Assembly: GCF_040219635.1 (NCBI RefSeq)
Contig: NZ_JAVJSC010000002.1
Coordinates: forward strand, 310,001-374,000
Direction: 5' to 3'
Length of the DNA stretch: 64,000 bases
Origin: Pyruvatibacter sp.
Lineage (GTDB): Bacteria; Pseudomonadota; Alphaproteobacteria; CGMCC-115125
The position numbers were made by a program, and so were the translations under genes. Of this stretch, positions 17,662 to 26,568 are shown one piece after another (the stretch's first letter is position 1; each line of letters opens with the position of its first letter). The notes beneath the pieces were generated by a model that was given only the letters and a program-made list of their open reading frames with translations, did no database searches and was not told where the DNA came from.

Positions 17662-18795
17662 TTATGTCCTTACGCGCAGGCTGGTGAGCACATCTTCTCC
17701 AAGTGGCGTAACCGCCACCTGCTCGTAGCCCGCATCCAGATCAATATCGTCGAGCCCCAGACCGGCCACGGCGGAATACCCGTCGTCACCAATGATCTTG
17801 GGCGCCTGAAACCACTCGATACGATCAACCAGGTCCGCGCGCAACAACGAGGCAGCCAGCCGCGCGCCGCCCTCCACCATCACGCGCGTGATGCCAAGTC
17901 CCGCAAGCAACACAAGTGCTTTTGTCATATCCATGCGGTTGTCAGCACCCACAGGCACATCCACCAGCTCTACACCCAGATCTTCAAAGGCATCGTGACG
18001 ATGCCTTTCAGCGTCCCCGCGTGTGAGAACGATCAGCCGATGCTCGCGCGCGCTTTGCACAAGTTTAGAAGTGAGCGGAAGCCGCAACCGCCCGTCTGCA
18101 ATCACCCGGATCGGCGAACGGTGCGACAGGCCCGGCAACCGGCAGGTGAGTTGCGGATCATCCACAATGGCCGTGGCACTGCCAACCATGATGGCATCCG
18201 CCTGCGCCCTCATAAGGTGAGTGCGTTCGCGTGCCATGTCTCCGGTGATCCAGTGGCTCTTGCCGGTATGGGTGGCAATCTTGCCGTCCAGCGTTGACGC
18301 AATCTTGAGTATCACCAGTGGTCGCTGGGCCGTGACCCGTGTCATGAACCCCGCGTTGAGCTCACGGGCTTCGGCCTCAAGCACGCCGGCTGTCACCTCA
18401 ATACCGGCACCCCGAAGCATTTGAATGCCCTTGCCATTGACGCGGTCGTCAGGATCACCGCACGCCACCACCACACGCGCCGCACCGGCTTCAATCAATG
18501 CCTGTGCGCATGGCCCGGTCTTGCCAGAGTGCGCGCACGGTTCAAGGGTCACATAGACAGTTGCGCCGCGCGTCTTGTTGCCTGCCCGCCGCAGCGCTTC
18601 GGTCTCTGCATGCGGACGCCCGCACGGCTGCGTCCACCCGCGCCCGACAACAATCGGTGTGCCCGCATCATCTGCAACAATAATGCAGCCTACGGACGGA
18701 TTGGGCGCCACCTGCCCCAGCCCGCGCGCGGCAAGCGTCAGTGCAGCACGCATGAAGCGTGCATCCGTCTGCTGCTGTGTAAAACCTGCTGCCAT
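17662..18795 (-). CDS. ribD: bifunctional riboflavin deaminase/reductase RibD
   Basis: Second and third steps of riboflavin synthesis. The N-terminal deaminase (about 1-150) has the zinc site HAE (GRPHAETEALRRAG) and PCAHSGKTGPC. The C-terminal reductase (about 155-377) has LKIASTLDGKIATHTG, SHWITGD, the AIMVGSATAIVDDPQLTCR block and VMVEGGARLAASLLRADLVD. Length 377 fits. The start at 18795 is the only clear one; nrdR ends 80 bp upstream. First rib gene of the cluster. Confidence 0.95.
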   Translation of the reverse strand: MAAGFTQQQTDARFMRAALTLAARGLGQVAPNPSVGCIIVADDAGTPIVVGRGWTQPCGRPHAETEALRRAGNKTRGATVYVTLEPCAHSGKTGPCAQALIEAGAARVVVACGDPDDRVNGKGIQMLRGAGIEVTAGVLEAEARELNAGFMTRVTAQRPLVILKIASTLDGKIATHTGKSHWITGDMARERTHLMRAQADAIMVGSATAIVDDPQLTCRLPGLSHRSPIRVIADGRLRLPLTSKLVQSAREHRLIVLTRGDAERHRHDAFEDLGVELVDVPVGADNRMDMTKALVLLAGLGITRVMVEGGARLAASLLRADLVDRIEWFQAPKIIGDDGYSAVAGLGLDDIDLDAGYEQVAVTPLGEDVLTSLRVRT

Positions 18796-18874
18796 CTGTG
18801 TGTCTCGGCATCAACGCCTGGCGGCACTGCCCAGCGTGACACCGAAACCGGCCACATGCCCGACGGCGAACCCG

Positions 18875-19345
18875 CTAGTCGTCCATTTTTTCGAGCGGGT
18901 CATTCAGGCCGCCCAGAAACTTTTCAAAATCCTTTGCTTCCCGGAAGTTCCGGTACACAGAGGCAAAGCGCACATAGGCCACTTCATCAAGCAGCTTCAA
19001 ACGCTCCATAATCAACTCGCCAACCATCGAGGCCGGAATGTCACTCTCGCCGGTGCTTTCAAGCTGCCGGATAATGCCCGACACCATACGCTCCACCCGT
19101 TCAGGCTCAACCGGACGTTTGCGCAATGAGATTTGCAACGACCGCACCAGCTTGTCGCGGTCAAACGGTTCGCGCTTGCCGTTGCGTTTCACCACCGTGA
19201 GGTCGCGAAGCTGAACCCGCTCGAATGTGGTGAACCGCGCCCCGCAGCCGGTGCAAAAACGCCGCCGCCTGATCGCCGCTGCATCTTCGGTTGGCCGCGA
19301 GTCTTTAACCTGCGTGTCTTCGTTGCCGCAAAACGGACAGCGCAT
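18875..19345 (-). CDS. nrdR: transcriptional repressor NrdR
   Basis: ATP/dATP-sensing repressor of ribonucleotide reductase genes. 156 residues. The N-terminal zinc ribbon is intact (MRCPFCGN, then [13 protein letters not shown]), and the ATP-cone follows ([20 protein letters not shown] and the [11 protein letters not shown] motif). Located between glyA and ribD, the usual glyA-nrdR-rib alphaproteobacterial order. I see no obvious NrdR box pair nearby. Confidence 0.96.
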   Translation of the reverse strand: MRCPFCGNEDTQVKDSRPTEDAAAIRRRRFCTGCGARFTTFERVQLRDLTVVKRNGKREPFDRDKLVRSLQISLRKRPVEPERVERMVSGIIRQLESTGESDIPASMVGELIMERLKLLDEVAYVRFASVYRNFREAKDFEKFLGGLNDPLEKMDD

Positions 19346-19390
19346 ACCCTATCCCCTGATACTTTTGTTTTTGGTCCGTTTTTGGTGCCG

Positions 19391-20695
19391 CTAGCCGTAA
19401 ATCGGGAATCGTGAACACAACTCCAGAACGCGCGCCTTGACGGAAGCTTCAACACTTCCGTTGTTATCGCCGTTCGCTACCAGCCCGTCCAGCACCTCGG
19501 TGATCAGATCACCCACGAGCGTGAACTCTGCCACACCAAAGCCGCGCGTGGTGCCCGCCGGTGTGCCCAGCCGCACGCCCGACGTAACCGCCGGCGGTTC
19601 GGGGTCAAACGGCACGCCGTTCTTGTTGCAGGTGATATGTGCGTTTTCGAGCGCTGCTTCCGCCACCTTGCCGGTGAGGCCCTTGGGCCGCAGATCAACC
19701 AGCATCAGGTGGCTGTCGGTGCCGCCTGACACAATGTCCACGCCGCCCTTTTGCAGCGATGACGCCAGCGCACGGGCATTGTCCACCACGTTGCGCGCAT
19801 ACAATTTGAACTCCGGACGCAGCGCCTCGCCAAACGCCACAGCCTTGCCGGCAATCACGTGCATCAGCGGTCCGCCCTGAATGCCGGGAAAAATCGCCGA
19901 ATTGATTTTCTTGGCCAGCTTCTCGTCATTGGTCAGGATCATGCCGCCACGCGGACCGCGCAGGGTTTTATGGGTGGTGGTGGTGCAGACATCCGCAAAC
20001 GGCAGCGGGCTGGGATAGACACCGCCCGCCACAAGGCCCGCGAAATGCGCCATGTCCACCATCAAAAACGCGCCAACTTCATCAGCGATGTCGCGGAACT
20101 TCTGGAAATCAATCACCGGCGAATAGGCAGACCCACCGGCAATAATCAGCGCCGGTTTGTGTTCACGCGCGAGAGCCGCCACTTCCTCATAGTCAATCTG
20201 CCCGTCCTGCTTGCGCACACCGTACTGCACAGGGTTGAACCACTTGCCGGACTGGTTGGGCTTGGCCCCGTGTGTCAGGTGCCCGCCTGCATCAAGGCTC
20301 ATGCCCAAAATGGTATCGCCGGGCTTTATCATGGCCATCATGGCGCCCTGGTTGGCCTGACTGCCTGAGTTGGGCTGCACATTGGCAAAACCGCAGTTGA
20401 ACAGCCTTTTGGCACGCTCAATAGCCAGCGTTTCAACCTCGTCCACAAACTCGCAACCACCATAATAGCGGCGACCGGGATAGCCTTCGGCATATTTGTT
20501 GGTGAGGACTGACCCCTGTGCTTCAAGCACGGCGCGGCTGACGATGTTTTCCGACGCAATCAGTTCAATCTGCGTTTGCTGGCGCTCAAGCTCACGACCA
20601 ACCCATTTGGACACATCCGGGTCGGTGTCGGCAAGCGAGCGGCTGAAAAACGTTTCGGTTGAATATGGCTGGTCTGCGGTGTCCTGAAGCGACAT
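19391..20695 (-). CDS. glyA: serine hydroxymethyltransferase
   Basis: PLP enzyme interconverting serine and glycine with tetrahydrofolate; cytosolic. 434 residues, slightly longer than E. coli GlyA because of a 15-20 residue N-terminal extension. Signatures: [22 protein letters not shown], the PLP-lysine motif [14 protein letters not shown], and [19 protein letters not shown]. It is the first gene of the leftward glyA-nrdR-rib run. The 400 bp upstream contains two strong hairpins that may form an RNA leader or separate ncRNA. Confidence 0.97.
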   Translation of the reverse strand: MSLQDTADQPYSTETFFSRSLADTDPDVSKWVGRELERQQTQIELIASENIVSRAVLEAQGSVLTNKYAEGYPGRRYYGGCEFVDEVETLAIERAKRLFNCGFANVQPNSGSQANQGAMMAMIKPGDTILGMSLDAGGHLTHGAKPNQSGKWFNPVQYGVRKQDGQIDYEEVAALAREHKPALIIAGGSAYSPVIDFQKFRDIADEVGAFLMVDMAHFAGLVAGGVYPSPLPFADVCTTTTHKTLRGPRGGMILTNDEKLAKKINSAIFPGIQGGPLMHVIAGKAVAFGEALRPEFKLYARNVVDNARALASSLQKGGVDIVSGGTDSHLMLVDLRPKGLTGKVAEAALENAHITCNKNGVPFDPEPPAVTSGVRLGTPAGTTRGFGVAEFTLVGDLITEVLDGLVANGDNNGSVEASVKARVLELCSRFPIYG

Positions 20696-20719
20696 GGGCG
20701 GCCCTCATCCTTGAAAAAC

Positions 20720-20870
20720 GCAAATAGCGGGGACGACGCGGTTGAGATCGCGCCCCTTAAACACAGGAGGTAAGCCGGTTCCCCCGGCTAAGCAAGCCAC
20801 CTGAGGCACATCTGCCGTGCGCATATAGTGTGTGGTGCGCACAGGCATACCACATGCCCCGTCGCTGAAC
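20720..20870 (-). ncRNA. candidate structured RNA or leader upstream of glyA
   Basis: The gene-free stretch 20696-21103 contains two strong hairpins. One is TGCCGTGCGCA (20813-20823) against TGCGCAC-A-GGCA (20836-20847), 11 pairs with one bulge. The other is AGCCGG (20773-20778) against CCGGCT (20784-20789), extended by AGGT/ACCT (20768-20771, 20799-20802). A possible closing pairing joins AGCG-GGGG-type bases near 20866 with CCCCGCT near 20730, followed leftward by GCGTTTTTC. Read leftward this would make an RNA of about 150 nt. It matches no riboswitch class I know by sequence; 6S RNA size would fit, but I cannot establish it. Strand and ends are uncertain. Confidence 0.35.
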
Positions 20871-21103
20871 ACCAGCCTTGTGGCAACACTTTGTAGTTCC
20901 CCGCCCTCTTTTTTTGCCAGTGCAAACTGCATGGGCACGCGAACACCGGGTTTACGGCAATGTCTAAAGTCAAAACCGGTGCAACCGGCTGCGCCCGGAG
21001 CGCGAAAACACAAAACGGTCATTGTGTTTGTGTAAAGGGCCCCGCACAGCATGTTGCTATCAGTAACCGCGCGCGATATACGCATCGCAAGAAATAAAAA
21101 CCC

Positions 21104-21568
21104 ATGAACAAGGGCCGTCATAACATGAGTGACTTTGACAAAGACTTGGACGCTATGGACCGCGAAGAAATTGTCCGCCTTACCGCAGACGTGATCGCGG
21201 CTTATGTCAGCAATAACGAGCTTTCTCCAAGCGAGTTACCAGAATTGATTCGCACGGTGCATTCAGCTCTTGGTGGCGTCGGCAGTGTGGAAGCACAGGC
21301 CCCCGCCGAAAAGCAGAAGCCGGCCGTGCCCATTAAGCGGTCCATCACGCCGGACTACATCGTGTGTCTTGAAGACGGCAAACGCCTGAAAATGCTCAAG
21401 CGCTATTTGCGGTCGCATTACGACATGTCACCGGATGACTATCGCGCCAAATGGAACCTGCCGACGGACTACCCCATGGTCGCCCCCAACTACTCCAAAC
21501 AGCGCTCCCAGTTTGCCAAGGACATCGGCCTTGGCACCGGCGGTCGTGGCGGTCGTGGTCGCCGCTAG
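21104..21568 (+). CDS. MucR/Ros-family transcriptional regulator with altered zinc finger
   Basis: Alphaproteobacterial global regulator family controlling exopolysaccharide, motility and surface genes. 154 residues. The N-terminal oligomerisation region (EEIVRLTADVIAAYVSNNEL) is typical. The DNA-binding domain contains PDYIVCLEDGKRLKMLKRYL and MSPDDYRAKWNLP. The Ros finger C-x2-C-x9-H-x3-H here reads Cys88, Asp91, Tyr101, His105, so the second and third ligands differ; Asp at the second is known in MucR relatives, Tyr at the third is unusual. The tail is Gly/Arg-rich. ATG 21104 or ATG 21125 (AAGGG 9-10 nt upstream) may be the start. It is divergent from glyA and could control the window's exopolysaccharide genes. 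Confidence 0.88.
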   Translation: MNKGRHNMSDFDKDLDAMDREEIVRLTADVIAAYVSNNELSPSELPELIRTVHSALGGVGSVEAQAPAEKQKPAVPIKRSITPDYIVCLEDGKRLKMLKRYLRSHYDMSPDDYRAKWNLPTDYPMVAPNYSKQRSQFAKDIGLGTGGRGGRGRR

Positions 21569-21590
21569 ACCTGCGCGCCCCACAGAAACA

Positions 21591-21630
21591 AGAAAAGGCG
21601 CCGGCCCGTCTTGGGTTCAGCGCCTTTTCT
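21591..21630. terminator. bidirectional hairpin terminator between mucR and the small DUF gene
   Basis: AGAAAAGGCGC (21591-21601) and GCGCCTTTTCT (21620-21630), 11 perfect pairs with an 18-nt loop. Each strand ends in a TTTTCT-type run, so it can terminate both converging transcripts. It overlaps the last codons of the leftward small gene. Confidence 0.85.
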
Positions 21631-21838
21631 TTGGCTGGTCGGCGGCAAGTGCTTTTTCAAGCTTACGCAGGGCAATGCGTTGCAGGTCTGCCTGCGTTAC
21701 CCGCGCATCTCCGACAATGGAAACTTCGGTGCCCGTCGCCTCGTCAACTGCGCTGACTTTGACATAAGCCCCCCGTGGCCAGAACTCAAAAATGACGCCG
21801 CCCCTGGCACCACCGGAGGGGAGGCGTGACCGGGCCAT
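21617..21838 (-). CDS. small conserved alphaproteobacterial protein (DUF6898-like)
   Basis: 73 residues. The core FEFWPRGAYVKVSAVDEATG, then EVSIVGDARVTQADLQRIALRKLE, is a compact beta-hairpin plus helix that I associate with the small alphaproteobacterial DUF6898 family; the family name is from memory and not verified. No signal peptide or membrane segment. It begins 6 bp after the hemA stop, so it is very likely co-transcribed with hemA. No function is known. Its 3' end overlaps the convergent terminator. Confidence 0.72.
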   Translation of the reverse strand: MARSRLPSGGARGGVIFEFWPRGAYVKVSAVDEATGTEVSIVGDARVTQADLQRIALRKLEKALAADQPKKRR

Positions 21839-21844
21839 GCGGGG

Positions 21845-23074
21845 TCAGGCCGCCCGACTGCGGTCAATCTTGAACTCGACAAACACCTGGTCCAGCGCAT
21901 CAACGAGAGTGGCGATTTTCGTGTCGTCGTGGAACGGCCCCGGCGTAAAGCGCAACCGCTCCGTGCCGCGCGGCACTGTGGGGTAATTGATCGGCTGCAC
22001 ATAGATGTTGTGCACCTCCAGCAACCGATCCGAGATTGCCTTGCACGCAACCGGGTCCCACACCATGACGGGCACAATATGGCTGGGGGTTTCCAGCACC
22101 GGCAGGCCGCGCTCTTTGAGAGCCGCCTTCAGCTTGGCAGCCTGTGCCTGCTGCGCCTCGCGCTCTACGTTGCTGGCCTTGAGATGCCGCACACTGGCAA
22201 GCACGCCTGCCGTCAGCACCGGCGACAGGGAGGTTGTGAAAATGAAGCTCTGCGCGTAGGAGCGCACCACATCCACCACGCGCGCCGAGGCGGCAATATA
22301 GCCGCCCATCACGCCAAACCCCTTGGCCAGCGTGCCTTCTATGATGTCCACCTTGTCCAGCACGCCATCACGGTCGGCAATGCCGCCGCCGCGTGCTCCA
22401 TACAGGCCAACGGCATGAACCTCATCAAGATAGGTCAGCGCGTTGTATTTTTTGGCGAGGTCGCAGATAGCGCCGATATCGGCAATGTCGCCATCCATCG
22501 AATACACGCTCTCAAATGCCACCACCTTGGGCAGCGCCGGGTCTGTCTCAGCCAGCAACTCTTCAAGATGCGCCAGATCGTTATGGCGGAAAATGCGCTT
22601 GGGCCCGCCGCCATGGCGGATGCCTTCAATCATGGAGGCATGATTCATTTCGTCGGAAAAAATCACGCAGCCCTTGAGAATGCGCGCGAGACTTGAGAGC
22701 GTTGCCTCGTTGGCCACGTAGCCGGATGTAAACAGCAGGGCTGCTTCCTTCTGGTGAAGGTCCGCAAGCTCGCGCTCAAGCGAAATATGATAATGGTGTG
22801 TGCCGGAAATGTTCCGTGTACCGCCGGAGCCCGCGCCGGTTGTCTCAAGCGCCTCGTGCATCGCCGCCAGCACATCGGGGTGCTGACCCATGCCCAGATA
22901 ATCGTTCGAGCACCACACGGTGATTTTGCCGTCCAGCGTACCGTCGATATAGCGGTTGGCGGTGGGGTATGCGCCCTGCTGACGCTCAAGCTCCGCAAAC
23001 ACGCGATACCGCCCCTCGGCGCGCAATGTGTCGAGGGCCCCCTGCAGGGCGGCGTCGTAATCAATCCGGTTCAT
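21845..23074 (-). CDS. hemA: 5-aminolevulinate synthase (Shemin pathway)
   Basis: PLP enzyme condensing glycine and succinyl-CoA, the first step of haem synthesis in alphaproteobacteria and mitochondria. 409 residues. Seen: [36 protein letters not shown], the [10 protein letters not shown] aspartate motif, and the PLP lysine in [12 protein letters not shown]. hemB lies 8 kb away, so both early haem genes are in the window. A candidate FNR/FixK box lies 95 bp upstream. The small DUF gene follows after 6 bp. Confidence 0.97.
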   Translation of the reverse strand: MNRIDYDAALQGALDTLRAEGRYRVFAELERQQGAYPTANRYIDGTLDGKITVWCSNDYLGMGQHPDVLAAMHEALETTGAGSGGTRNISGTHHYHISLERELADLHQKEAALLFTSGYVANEATLSSLARILKGCVIFSDEMNHASMIEGIRHGGGPKRIFRHNDLAHLEELLAETDPALPKVVAFESVYSMDGDIADIGAICDLAKKYNALTYLDEVHAVGLYGARGGGIADRDGVLDKVDIIEGTLAKGFGVMGGYIAASARVVDVVRSYAQSFIFTTSLSPVLTAGVLASVRHLKASNVEREAQQAQAAKLKAALKERGLPVLETPSHIVPVMVWDPVACKAISDRLLEVHNIYVQPINYPTVPRGTERLRFTPGPFHDDTKIATLVDALDQVFVEFKIDRSRAA

Positions 23075-23168
23075 GTTCGATCCGGTCCTTTCGTCTTCCC
23101 ACCCGCCTGAACATACGCAGCGGACCTTCGGGTGACGTCATATTATTCCAGCAAACGTGCTGGATTCA

Positions 23169-23182
23169 TTGACATAAATCTA
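23169..23182. promoter_or_regulatory. candidate FNR/FixK (anaerobox) site upstream of hemA
   Basis: TTGAC-ATAA-ATCTA matches the FNR-type consensus TTGAT-N4-ATCAA at 8 of 10 positions with the right 4-bp spacer. It lies 95 bp before the hemA start, within the 204-bp gene-free stretch 23075-23278. FnrL control of hemA is known in Rhodobacter, so the context supports it. No transcription start is known here. Confidence 0.45.
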
Positions 23183-23278
23183 GGACACGGAGTCCATATC
23201 CGCAAAGTGCGGATTGCCGCAGGAAAATGGGGGCCAATCCCCCCGATGTCCACCCCCGGCCGACCCCGGCAATCGGTT

Positions 23279-24073
23279 TTAGGCCCAAAGTCCGCGCTTT
23301 TGGAGCACATCACGCAGCACCGCTGGCCGGTCAGTCATCAGCCCGTCCACGCCCATATCCAGCAATCTGTTCATCTCGACAGGGTCATCAATTGTCCAGA
23401 TATGCACCTGCAGACCATGATCATGGCAGCGCTCGACGAACGATTGGTTGCCCAGCGTCACACCAAACTGCACCACGGGTATCTGCGCTGCGCCCACATT
23501 CGTGAAGCGGCCTACCGGCACCCCCCAGGCTGAAAACCGCATCCGTGTTGTCGCCCAGGGTCCCATGCTGGTGCACAGCTTTGGTCCAAGCGCGTCGCGA
23601 AGCTGACCGATGCGTTTGTCTGAAAATGAGCCGACACATACCCGTTCAACAGCATTGGTACGCCTGATGACATCAATCAGCGGGCCCACGCAGGCATCGT
23701 GCTTGGGATCAATGTTGAAGCGTGCATCAGGGAACGACCCGATCAGATCCTCCATCAGCGGAATGGGTTCGCGGCCTTCAATGCGGGCGGGCGCAACCTG
23801 CGCATAATCCAGTTCTTCGATGGCGCCCGAATGCGACGTGACCCTGTCCAGCCTGTCGTCGTGGAAAGACAGCAGCACACCATCGCGCGTGGCATAGGCA
23901 TCGGTTTCAAGATAGCGATAGCCCATGCCAACGGCCGCCTCGAAGGCGGCCATGGTGTTTTCGGGAAAATCCACAGCCCCGCCCCGATGCGCAAAGGCAA
24001 GAATGCCGTCATGCTCAAGATAGGCATAACGAGCGGGGCGGACGGGACGCTTTGAAGAACGAGTCATCTGCAT
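23279..24073 (-). CDS. glycerophosphodiester phosphodiesterase family protein
   Basis: Hydrolyses glycerophosphodiesters to glycerol-3-phosphate and alcohol; TIM barrel. 264 residues. The metal and catalytic motif is intact: FAHRGGAVDFPENTMAAF, the second histidine in LSFHDDRLDRVT, and the ETDAYATRDG acidic pair. No signal peptide, so the cytosolic UgpQ-like form is likely. It lies 20 bp downstream of the L,D-transpeptidase gene, probably in one transcript. Start ATG 24073, with an ATG at 24067 as alternative. Confidence 0.92.
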   Translation of the reverse strand: MQMTRSSKRPVRPARYAYLEHDGILAFAHRGGAVDFPENTMAAFEAAVGMGYRYLETDAYATRDGVLLSFHDDRLDRVTSHSGAIEELDYAQVAPARIEGREPIPLMEDLIGSFPDARFNIDPKHDACVGPLIDVIRRTNAVERVCVGSFSDKRIGQLRDALGPKLCTSMGPWATTRMRFSAWGVPVGRFTNVGAAQIPVVQFGVTLGNQSFVERCHDHGLQVHIWTIDDPVEMNRLLDMGVDGLMTDRPAVLRDVLQKRGLWA

Positions 24074-24093
24074 ACTCTAAAGCGAGACCGGCT

Positions 24094-25473
24094 TTAGAGC
24101 GATGCCTGCCGTCCGTCGCGCCCGTAAATATCATCGCGGAAATTGACCACGCCGTGCTCGTCCACCCAGCCGGTCAGATAGATCATGTACACCGGCACCG
24201 TCTCATCAAGGCGAATGTCCTTGCGGTCGCCACTGTTGACCAGTGCATCCACACGCGCCCTATCCCAGCCCTGCGGCTTCAGCAGCCACGTCGTGAGGTC
24301 ATGCACATCTTCAACCCGCACACAGCCCGATGAGTTGGCGCGGATGTTGCGGCCAAACAGGCTCTTTGAGGGCGTGTCATGCAGATATACCGCATGAGGA
24401 TTGGGGAAATGGATTTTGACCGTGCCCAGCGAGTTACGCGGGCCGGGGTCCTGCCGGAACAGAAATGAACTGCCGGTCGCCTGGTTCCAGTTGACGCTGT
24501 AGGGGTTCACTTCGCGCCCGCCATAACGACCGCTATACACCCGCATGTTGAGCCGCTTCAGATAGCTTGGGTCACGGCGCACCTGCGGCAGAATATCCTT
24601 GGTGGCGATGGACTGCGGCACATGCCAATACGGGTTGAAGGCCAAAAACGTGATCTTGGAGGTATATTCCGGGGTCTGACGATCCACCTTGCCGATGACA
24701 ACCCGGTGTCGCCGTTCAACGCGACCGTTCGATACGGCTTCCAGCTTCTGGCCTGCGATGTTCACGAAGATGTAGCGATCACCCAGATTTTCAGACAGCT
24801 TGTTGATGCGCTTGAGGTTGCGCTCCAGCAACGCCAGCCGTGCCTTGGCGGACACATTCAGTGCGTCCAGCGTGCGCTTGCCGATAACGCCGTCGGGCAG
24901 CAAACCATTGCGCGCCTGAAAGCGCTGCACGGCCTTGGTGACAGTGGCATCAAACACGGTCGGGTTGCCGGCCGAGCCATCAAGGTCGCCGGTAGCAATC
25001 AACCGCTTGCGCAGCAGCGGCACACGGGCTTCGTCGATGGTGCCTTCTTCCAGCGGTTCACCGTCGGGAATGCGTTGCCAGCCGCCCCACTCCACGATGT
25101 TGGAATACATCGATATGGCGCGCAGCAGCGGCCAGTAGCCCGCATCCCCCAATGTCGGCGCGTCGGACAAGGGCGCCTTGGCATTTTCAAAATCTTCAAT
25201 GCGGCGCGGCGCATCCCACGGGTCAATCCAGTCCACTGCCCAGGGATCATCCACAAAGGTCGAACTTGGGGATGCCTGGGTTGGGGCTGCCTGTTGGCCG
25301 CCGCCAAACACATCATAGGAGCGCGCCGTCTCGGCATTCGCTGCAACAGCCGCCAGCGCGCCAAGCGCCACAACGCTGAGGGCAAACAGGACGGTTTTGA
25401 TCAAAGTGCGTGCCAAAGCGGAACAATCCCAATTCCAAAAGCCGTAAAAAGGGGGCAAACCCTTAGAATCCAC
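24094..25473 (-). CDS. L,D-transpeptidase with peptidoglycan-binding domain (YcbB/LdtP type)
   Basis: Periplasmic cell-wall cross-linking enzyme. 459 residues: an N-terminal signal-type hydrophobic segment (LIKTVLFALSVVALGAL) ending in ANAETA, a large variable domain, a PG_binding_1 repeat (VQRFQARNGLLPDGVIGKR), and a YkuD domain with HDTPSK and catalytic Cys384 in NSSGCVRVEDV. The GTG at 25473 is the only upstream in-frame start; a TTG closer to the signal sequence is also possible. ldtR, the regulator of this enzyme type in Liberibacter and Sinorhizobium, is 1.1 kb away across one gene. It precedes the glycerophosphodiesterase. Confidence 0.92.
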   Translation of the reverse strand: MDSKGLPPFYGFWNWDCSALARTLIKTVLFALSVVALGALAAVAANAETARSYDVFGGGQQAAPTQASPSSTFVDDPWAVDWIDPWDAPRRIEDFENAKAPLSDAPTLGDAGYWPLLRAISMYSNIVEWGGWQRIPDGEPLEEGTIDEARVPLLRKRLIATGDLDGSAGNPTVFDATVTKAVQRFQARNGLLPDGVIGKRTLDALNVSAKARLALLERNLKRINKLSENLGDRYIFVNIAGQKLEAVSNGRVERRHRVVIGKVDRQTPEYTSKITFLAFNPYWHVPQSIATKDILPQVRRDPSYLKRLNMRVYSGRYGGREVNPYSVNWNQATGSSFLFRQDPGPRNSLGTVKIHFPNPHAVYLHDTPSKSLFGRNIRANSSGCVRVEDVHDLTTWLLKPQGWDRARVDALVNSGDRKDIRLDETVPVYMIYLTGWVDEHGVVNFRDDIYGRDGRQASL

Positions 25474-25762
25474 TCATTCCCTGCAAGTCTGGTGCAAATG
25501 CGCGCCTACAGGACGACAGATCACAACGTGCTTCAAGACCCCCAAAAAATCAGCCGGTCAACAACCGGCACTGCGCCACAGGATACTCCCCCAAGCCCCT
25601 GAAACAGCACCAAAAAACTCTAGCCTGCTTTGAAAGACCGGGCTAGGCCCCGCCTTCAAATGTTTGTTACGCTCAAAAGCGACCGGCACCAGAAAACACG
25701 TCGGCATTCAGGGAGACCGCAGCGCTGTTCGCGCGCGGTGAAAAACGAAAAGGCGCCCGCTT
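25474..25762. other. divergent intergenic region ldt / DUF1295
   Basis: A 289-bp gene-free stretch between divergent genes that must hold both promoters. It contains the hairpin GCCGGT-caaca-ACCGGC near 25554-25570 and the inverted pair CTAGCC/GGCTAG near 25620-25645. I could not place -35/-10 boxes with confidence. An LdtR operator could lie here, given the nearby regulator. Confidence 0.4.
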
Positions 25763-26563
25763 TTGTCAGGCATCGACCTTATCCTGCTCAACGTGGCAGT
25801 CATGGCCGCCACCGTGTTTGTACTGTGGCTCATCAGCCTTCGCCTTGCTGACGTCAGCTTTGTTGATGCGTTCTGGCCGGTCGGCTTTGGCGTGGTGGCC
25901 TGGACCACCTGGTTTGCTCTGTCGCCTGAGCACCCCCGTGCCATGCTGCTGCTTTCCCTCACGTCACTTTGGTCCATCCGCCTTGGCACCTATCTGTTTG
26001 CCCGCTGGCTGGGTGAACCCCACGAAGACAAACGCTACCAGGCCATGCGCCGCAAACGGCCACACTTCAAATGGCAAAGCATTTATGTGGTGTTCGGGTT
26101 GCAGGGCGCGCTCATTGTGATAGTCGGCGTGCCCGTCATCTTTGGCATGGCCAATGCCAATGCGCCGCTGGGTGTGCTGGATGCGATTGGCGTCATCGCG
26201 TTCACTGCAGGCTTTCTTTTTGAGTCGATCGCTGATGCACAGCTTGCCGCCTTCAAGCGCGATGAAGCGAATAACGGCAAGGTGCTGGACACCGGACTAT
26301 GGGCCTGGACGCGGCACCCCAACTATTTTGGCAATACACTCATTTGGTGGGGCCTGTTCGCAATCGCCGTCGCTGACCATACAAACCTGTGGACCCTGAT
26401 AGGCCCCGCCATCATGACATGGCTCATCATCAGGGTATCAGGCGCGGACCTGCTTGAGCGCGGGCTTCAAAAGTCGAAGCCGGGATACGAAGACTATGTC
26501 GCCCGCACGCCCAAGTTCATCCCCCGCCCGCCGCGCAAAAAACGCACGCAGCACGCGGGATAA
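25763..26563 (+). CDS. DUF1295-family membrane protein (steroid 5-alpha-reductase-like)
   Basis: Polytopic inner-membrane protein of the DUF1295 / ICMT-like superfamily. 266 residues with about 6-7 hydrophobic segments. Seen: LADVSFVDAFWPVGFG, the conserved SIRLGTYLFARWLGE, and the C-terminal NADPH-type motif WTRHPNYFGNTLIWWG. Substrate unknown; members are variously annotated as steroid or isoprenoid reductases. Starts at TTG 25763 with a weak ribosome-binding site; an in-frame ATG at 25802 would remove most of the first membrane segment. It converges with ldtR (5-bp gap). Confidence 0.88.
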   Translation: MSGIDLILLNVAVMAATVFVLWLISLRLADVSFVDAFWPVGFGVVAWTTWFALSPEHPRAMLLLSLTSLWSIRLGTYLFARWLGEPHEDKRYQAMRRKRPHFKWQSIYVVFGLQGALIVIVGVPVIFGMANANAPLGVLDAIGVIAFTAGFLFESIADAQLAAFKRDEANNGKVLDTGLWAWTRHPNYFGNTLIWWGLFAIAVADHTNLWTLIGPAIMTWLIIRVSGADLLERGLQKSKPGYEDYVARTPKFIPRPPRKKRTQHAG

Positions 26564-26568
26564 AACCA

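Noticed and set aside
20705..21121. 138-codon leftward open frame across the glyA/mucR gap
   Set aside because: No ribosome-binding site, no family resemblance, and it overlaps the divergent promoter region and the hairpins.
24622..25602. 326-codon rightward frame across the L,D-transpeptidase gene
   Set aside because: Antisense of the transpeptidase and its upstream region, no start signal.
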